DNA of 9,500 nt from an uncultured Clostridia bacterium. GTDB taxonomy: Bacteria > Bacillota > Clostridia > Oscillospirales > Acutalibacteraceae. Every line of letters begins with the position of its first letter. Within the stretch, counting starts at the first letter, position 1. The notes beneath the pieces were generated by a model that had not been told where the DNA came from, made no database searches, and was given only the letters and a program-made list of their open reading frames with translations. The position numbers and the translations under genes are program-made. This document shows, piece after piece, positions 6,650-9,500 of the stretch. Location: the NCBI GenBank assembly GCA_947165115.1, contig CAMUZD010000041.1, forward strand, positions 1-9,500, read 5' to 3'.

Positions 6650-7373
6650 TGTTGCGCAGCCTCCTCTCGAGTCTCTTTACCAGCTTTGTGAAAATGATAA
6701 CAACCGCGAGATAGATGAGCGCCACCGCGATAAGCGGCATAAAAGCCGAGAAAGTGCGCCCGCGGATGAGATCGCCCGCCTTGGTTAGATCGCGGATACC
6801 GACATAGCCGGCTATTGAGGTCTCTTTAATAAGAACTATGAACTCGTTGCAGAGCATCGGCAGAACTATCTTGAACATCTGCGGAATTACGATATAGCGC
6901 ATAGTCTGGATATAGTTGAAACCGAGGCTTCTGCCAGCTTCAAACTGCCCTTTGTCAACGCTCATGATACCGCCGCGGAATATTTCAGCGACATAGGCTC
7001 CGGAATTTATTCCGAAGGATATAACCGCAACCATGGTGCTGTTGGTCGAAGAGGCGAAGATGATGAAATACATAATAAGAAGCTGAACGACAACGGGTGT
7101 GCCGCGGATTACGGTCAGATAAAGGCCGCACAGACCGTTGAAAAATGACAGAATCCGGTAACCGAAGCCTCCCTTTTTCTTCATCGACTCCTTGTTTTTA
7201 TCATAACTTGACCTCACGGTCGCAATAACTACGCCGATGGCGATGCCGAGCAGAGTGGCAAAGAAGGTGATGACAAGAGTCATCTTGAAACCTTCAAGCA
7301 GCCAGGTCCATCTGTCACCGGTAATGAAATTCAATTCAAACTGTTGTGTAAGATCGGCAAACCATTCTTTCAT
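6639..7373 (-). CDS. Polar-amino-acid ABC transporter permease
   Basis: This is the integral membrane subunit of the importer (HisM/GlnP type), 244 residues. Hydrophobic segments lie near 30-53, 84-108, 113-123, 185-197 and 212-234. Family marks are IRGTPVVVQLLIMYF (89-103), GAYVAEIFRGGI (125-136), and the coupling EAA loop EAGRSLGFNYIQTMRYIVIPQ beginning at 145, which contacts the ATPase. The cytoplasmic stretch between the first two membrane segments (about 54-83) is Lys-rich (DKNKESMKKKGG) and looks roughly a dozen residues longer than in common relatives. GAGGAG (7387-7382) stands 8 bases before the ATG. The gene lies between the binding protein, 69 bases upstream, and the ATPase, whose start overlaps this gene's last 11 bases. 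Confidence 0.94.
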   Translation of the reverse strand: MKEWFADLTQQFELNFITGDRWTWLLEGFKMTLVITFFATLLGIAIGVVIATVRSSYDKNKESMKKKGGFGYRILSFFNGLCGLYLTVIRGTPVVVQLLIMYFIIFASSTNSTMVAVISFGINSGAYVAEIFRGGIMSVDKGQFEAGRSLGFNYIQTMRYIVIPQMFKIVLPMLCNEFIVLIKETSIAGYVGIRDLTKAGDLIRGRTFSAFMPLIAVALIYLAVVIIFTKLVKRLERRLRNSDH

Positions 7374-7399
7374 AACAGGAACTCCTCACAAATAACGAA

Positions 7400-7422
7400 G
7401 CGGATGACGGACCGTCATCCGC
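7400..7422 (-). repeat. Perfect intercistronic hairpin between binding protein and permease
   Basis: GCGGATGACGG and CCGTCATCCGC are perfect 11-base arms around a single A at 7411, so the RNA can fold into a 9-10 bp stem with a short loop. It lies 20 bases after the binding-protein stop. On the minus strand the following bases (TTCGTTATTTG) are not a proper U-tract. It is better read as an mRNA-stabilising or partial-termination stem, giving more binding protein than permease, than as a full terminator. Confidence 0.75.
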
Positions 7423-7442
7423 ATCAGATATAAACTTACTTT

Positions 7443-8288
7443 TTATTTTGCAATATACTTGCCGCTAATCTCGTCAATTTTGCCCTCGGCCTTGAGCGAT
7501 GCGAGTGCGCCGTCAATTGCCTCAAGCAGAGCGGTATTATCCTTAGATACGCAAATTGCGTATTCTTCCTCGGTATATGCGGTATCGAGAATTGTCAGAC
7601 CCTTGTTGACTTCAACATAGGACTTTGCGGGCTCGTTATCTATGATAACAGCGTCAACCTTGCCCGAAACAAGCGCCTGGACAGCGTCGTTGCCGGTCTT
7701 GAACTGAGTGACATGATCTTCGCCCACGCCGCCGTTTTCAACGGTATCGGAGCAGTAGATGTCGCCTGTGGTATCCTGCTGAACGCCGATCTTGATATCC
7801 TTGACAGTGCCGTCTTCATTGAAGAAATCGTCGAAGCTCTTGATTTCGCTGTCTTCCTTAACGATGATGGACTGAACGCCGGTAGCATAGGTGGCGGTGA
7901 AATTGACGCTCTCTTTTCTTTCGTCGGTAACCGTCATACCGGCCATACCCATATCAAACTTGCCGGACTGAACGCCGCCGATGATTGAACCGAACTCAAC
8001 ATCCTGAATCTCAAGCTTGAGGCCGAGTTTCTCGGCGATAAGGCCTGCGATTTCAACATCGATGCCTGCAAATTCGCCGTCATCCCCTATGAATTCATAG
8101 GGAGGGAAGGAAGCGTTGGTCGCCATAACAAGAACGCCGTCTGTGGCAGTGAGCTTTGCTTCTGCCGCGTTTTCGGATGCATTTTCAGCGGTTGTGCCGT
8201 CTTCGGTCTTTGCTCCGCAGGAAGCGAGGCAGCCGAGAGCGAGAATAAGAGCGGTAACTACCGCAAGAACTCTGATTAAAGTTTTCAT
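7443..8288 (-). CDS. Lipoprotein amino-acid-binding protein of the ABC importer (family 3)
   Basis: This is the extracellular receptor that captures an amino acid and delivers it to the permease. The protein is 281 residues. It begins MKTLIRVLAVV with a lipoprotein signal peptide and lipobox LASC (C24 as lipidation site), then an acidic Ala/Glu/Asn linker (about 25-45). The family 3 domain starts near 52: MATNASFPPYEF (55-66), GIDVEIAGLIAEKLG, GMTVTDERKESVNFT with R124 in the place that normally binds the ligand carboxylate, and DAVIIDNEPAKSY with D217 in the position expected to bind the amino group. GGAGG (8299-8295) lies 6 bases before the ATG at 8288. A further 22 in-frame residues upstream do not look like a signal peptide and overlap the promoter, so they are excluded. 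It is the first gene of the operon and has its own strong promoter. Ligand identity is not evident. Confidence 0.95.
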   Translation of the reverse strand: MKTLIRVLAVVTALILALGCLASCGAKTEDGTTAENASENAAEAKLTATDGVLVMATNASFPPYEFIGDDGEFAGIDVEIAGLIAEKLGLKLEIQDVEFGSIIGGVQSGKFDMGMAGMTVTDERKESVNFTATYATGVQSIIVKEDSEIKSFDDFFNEDGTVKDIKIGVQQDTTGDIYCSDTVENGGVGEDHVTQFKTGNDAVQALVSGKVDAVIIDNEPAKSYVEVNKGLTILDTAYTEEEYAICVSKDNTALLEAIDGALASLKAEGKIDEISGKYIAK

Positions 8289-8309
8289 AATTGACCTCCG
8301 TAATACTTT

Positions 8310-8325
8310 GGGAGAAATAACTCCC
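8310..8325 (-). other. Small stem-loop in the leader of the importer mRNA
   Basis: GGGAG (8325-8321 on the minus strand) can pair with CTCCC (8314-8310) across the six-base loop TTATTT, in the short leader between transcription start and ribosome site. It is only 5 bp long. It could protect the 5' end of the mRNA or be meaningless. No riboswitch or T-box fits in a leader of about 50 bases. Confidence 0.3.
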
Positions 8326-8345
8326 GTATAATGAAATACGCGCAT

Positions 8346-8374
8346 ATTATACATTTATAAAAGAATAAAGTCAA
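8346..8374 (-). promoter_or_regulatory. Strong promoter of the amino-acid importer operon
   Basis: On the minus strand TTGACT (8374-8369) is followed after exactly 17 bases by a perfect TATAAT (8351-8346). The start is expected near 8339, about 50 bases before the ATG. This is one of the two best promoters in the window and implies substantial basal expression. No obvious repressor palindrome overlaps it. Confidence 0.82.
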
Positions 8375-8409
8375 GGCGTATTTGAAAATTAAGAATAATG
8401 TGTGTATTT

Positions 8410-9291
8410 TTATACATCTGATTTATCCATACAATCACGGAATTCCGCCGGCGCAGGGGCGGTGAATTCGACAGATTCTCCCGTGACGGGATGGGTGAAT
8501 TCCACTTTTTCGCAGTGTAGCAGCTGATGGCCGTATTCCGGCAGAAAATCACCGTAATACGAATCGCCCGCGAGCGGATGCCCGATATGAGCCATGTGAA
8601 CTCTTATCTGATGTGTTCTGCCCGTTTCGAGCCGCAGGCGGATGAGCGATCTGTCCTCATGCGCATCGACAAGCTCCCAGTGTGTTACTGCGCTCTCCAC
8701 CCCTTTTTCATAGGAGCAGGTGCGCAGGGTTTTCATCGGGTCGGGGCGGTAAATCGGGACATCGACAGTTCCGCTCTTTTCCGGAACACCCTTCACTATT
8801 GCGAGATATTCCTTTTTGATTTTACCGTTCAGCTTGCTCGCGGCGAGCGGATTCAGAGCGCAGACCACAAGCCCAGATGTTCCTTTATCAAGGCGGCCGA
8901 CGGCCCTGAAAGTGCAGGATTTTCCGGCTTTCGCGAGGTGCGAAGCGACCGCGTTCGCGAGCGTATCCCCCTGATGATTATGAGTCGGATGCATCGCCAT
9001 ATAAGGCGACTTGTTTATGATTAACAAATCATCATCCTCATAAATCACGTCAATTTCGCTCTCGGCGGGAGCGGGAGCAGATTCATCATCGGGAATTGAA
9101 ACCGTCAGCTTATCCCCCGCCTTAAGCAAATCGACCGTGCGGGCAAATTTGCCGTTGAGAAGGATTCCGTTCTCCGTGTTTTTCAGAGTGCGGATGAGTT
9201 TGGTCGAAAAACCCCTCTTATATTTCAGAAAGGTAAATATCTTTATACTTTTATATTCTTCGGTTATTTCAAGATGAATTATTCTCGGCAT
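8410..9291 (-). CDS. RluA/RluD-family RNA pseudouridine synthase
   Basis: Enzymes of this family isomerise specific uridines in rRNA or tRNA to pseudouridine in the cytoplasm. From the chosen ATG (9291) the protein has 293 residues, a usual length. An S4-like RNA-binding N-terminus (LKNTENGILLNGK, LLKAGDKLTV) is followed by the catalytic domain: IYEDDDLLIINKSPYMAMHP, then VGRLDKGTSGLVV with the catalytic Asp (residue 135 from this ATG), KKEYLAIVKG, and the C-terminal ETGRTHQIRVHMAHIGHPLAGDSYYG. The common HRLDRxTSG motif reads GRLDKGTSG here. The target site cannot be assigned; Firmicutes carry several paralogues (the RluD/YlyB/YjbO/YhcT type), so no symbol is given. An in-frame GTG at 9300 is less likely because the ribosome site would touch it. 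A promoter -10 lies at 9323-9328. No convincing terminator follows, so transcripts may run into the importer operon. Confidence 0.93.
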   Translation of the reverse strand: MPRIIHLEITEEYKSIKIFTFLKYKRGFSTKLIRTLKNTENGILLNGKFARTVDLLKAGDKLTVSIPDDESAPAPAESEIDVIYEDDDLLIINKSPYMAMHPTHNHQGDTLANAVASHLAKAGKSCTFRAVGRLDKGTSGLVVCALNPLAASKLNGKIKKEYLAIVKGVPEKSGTVDVPIYRPDPMKTLRTCSYEKGVESAVTHWELVDAHEDRSLIRLRLETGRTHQIRVHMAHIGHPLAGDSYYGDFLPEYGHQLLHCEKVEFTHPVTGESVEFTAPAPAEFRDCMDKSDV

Positions 9292-9299
9292 TTCTTTCA

Positions 9300-9305
9300 C
9301 TTTCC
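9300..9305 (-). promoter_or_regulatory. Ribosome site deciding the pseudouridine synthase start
   Basis: GGAAAG (9305-9300) lies 8 bases before ATG at 9291, a normal spacing. It actually overlaps the alternative GTG at 9300-9298, which would leave no spacing at all. ATG is therefore preferred, although the site is weaker than the GGAGG sites of neighbouring genes. Confidence 0.55.
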
Positions 9306-9322
9306 GCAGTTTTTCTTACCCG

Positions 9323-9328
9323 ATTATA
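9323..9328 (-). promoter_or_regulatory. -10 box for the pseudouridine synthase gene
   Basis: A perfect TATAAT on the minus strand (9328-9323) lies about 32 bases before the start codon. The -35 is poor: TTAAAA at 17 bases, or TTGTTA at 20 bases. The promoter is thus plausible but probably moderate in strength. Confidence 0.5.
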
Positions 9329-9366
9329 CTATCACAAACGTCCGCTTTTAACAAGTATTTTTATTA

Positions 9367-9396
9367 TTGCAATATTATATTATAATGTGTTATAAT
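9367..9396 (+). promoter_or_regulatory. Promoter for the plus-strand gene at the right edge
   Basis: TATAAT at 9391-9396 is preceded by TGT, making an extended -10. A weak -35, TTGCAA (9367-9372), stands 18 bases upstream. A second TATAAT occurs at 9381-9386. The region faces away from the pseudouridine synthase promoter, so 9301-9449 is a divergent AT-rich promoter region with nothing else recognisable in it. Confidence 0.55.
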
Positions 9397-9449
9397 TAAA
9401 CAGATAATAGGGAACTGTTTTATCTCTTCCCGGGAATGTGGTGAATTAT

Positions 9450-9500
9450 ATGCTGAAATTCAATTCAAACGGCAGATTCGGAATACTTCTTTTCGGCGAC
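9450..9500 (+). CDS. Start of an unidentified gene running off the right edge
   Basis: Only 17 codons are visible: ATG at 9450, reading MLKFNSNGRFGILLFGD. In-frame GTG codons at 9438 and 9441 are alternative starts. The ribosome site is not clear (GGGAA at 9432-9436 would suit a GTG start; GGTG at 9440-9443 would suit the ATG). A strand ending in Asp soon after a short N-terminus (xFxILxFGD) resembles how some calcineurin-like phosphoesterases begin. Seventeen residues are too few to claim that, so function is left open. Confidence 0.5.
   Translation, partial: MLKFNSNGRFGILLFGD

Noticed and set aside
7325..7341. An exact 17-base match (TGAAATTCAATTCAAAC) recurring at 9454-9470
   Set aside because: It consists of short repeated ATTCAA units in two unrelated coding starts, on different strands relative to the genes, with no flanking similarity. 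Chance is more likely than an attachment site or duplication.
8289..8354. An N-terminal extension of 22 residues on the amino-acid-binding protein
   Set aside because: The extension overlaps the -10 box and the leader. The lipoprotein signal peptide and GGAGG both point to the ATG at 8288.
8403..8416. A possible terminator TGTAT-TTTT-ATACA at the end of the pseudouridine synthase gene
   Set aside because: It is only five AT-rich base pairs and overlaps the stop codon, far too weak to call an intrinsic terminator.
8527..9024. A 165-codon open frame on the plus strand
   Set aside because: It is antisense to the catalytic domain of the pseudouridine synthase; the translated residues match no family and no ribosome site precedes it.

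Overview
The window looks like chromosome from a mid-GC Gram-positive bacterium of the Clostridia type, perhaps a gut Oscillospiraceae/Ruminococcaceae-like lineage. This is inference from four things: the rpsF-ssb-rpsR gene order, strong GGAGG ribosome sites, near-consensus sigma-A promoters (often with extended -10 boxes), and a lipoprotein-anchored solute-binding protein. Most of the window is ordinary housekeeping and nutrient-uptake DNA. I see no phage, insertion sequence, CRISPR array, tRNA or rRNA.

Layout. (1) Bases 1-1588, minus: uvrC (nucleotide excision repair), whose 3' end lies beyond the left edge. (2) Bases 1589-1816: a divergent promoter region. (3) Bases 1817-3471, plus: a long-chain acyl-CoA synthetase-like gene broken by a frameshift near 2012, with about five residues apparently missing. 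(4) Bases 3484-4683, plus: the rpsF-ssb-rpsR operon. It has a clear promoter, a structured leader that resembles the S6:S18 autoregulatory element, and a bidirectional terminator shared with the convergent operon. (5) Bases 4688-8374, minus: a four-gene operon read right to left: lipoprotein amino-acid-binding protein, permease, ATPase, and a membrane-anchored metallophosphoesterase. A strong promoter precedes it, and a long perfect hairpin lies between the first two genes. (6) Bases 8410-9291, minus: an RluA/RluD-family pseudouridine synthase. (7) Bases 9292-9500: an AT-rich divergent promoter region and the first codons of a plus-strand gene running off the right edge.

How the genes work together. 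S6 and S18 bind each other on the 30S platform and are co-encoded with SSB; the leader would let surplus S6:S18 shut off its own mRNA. The binding protein, permease and ATPase form one polar-amino-acid importer. The phosphoesterase is translated from a ribosome site adjoining the ATPase stop codon, so it is probably co-expressed, though its substrate cannot be read from sequence.

Points most worth a second look: the roughly 72-residue insertion in the transporter ATPase between Walker A and the Q-loop; the frameshifted ligase; the rpsF leader; the phosphoesterase attached to the importer operon; and the intercistronic hairpin. I found no convincing new multi-gene system.
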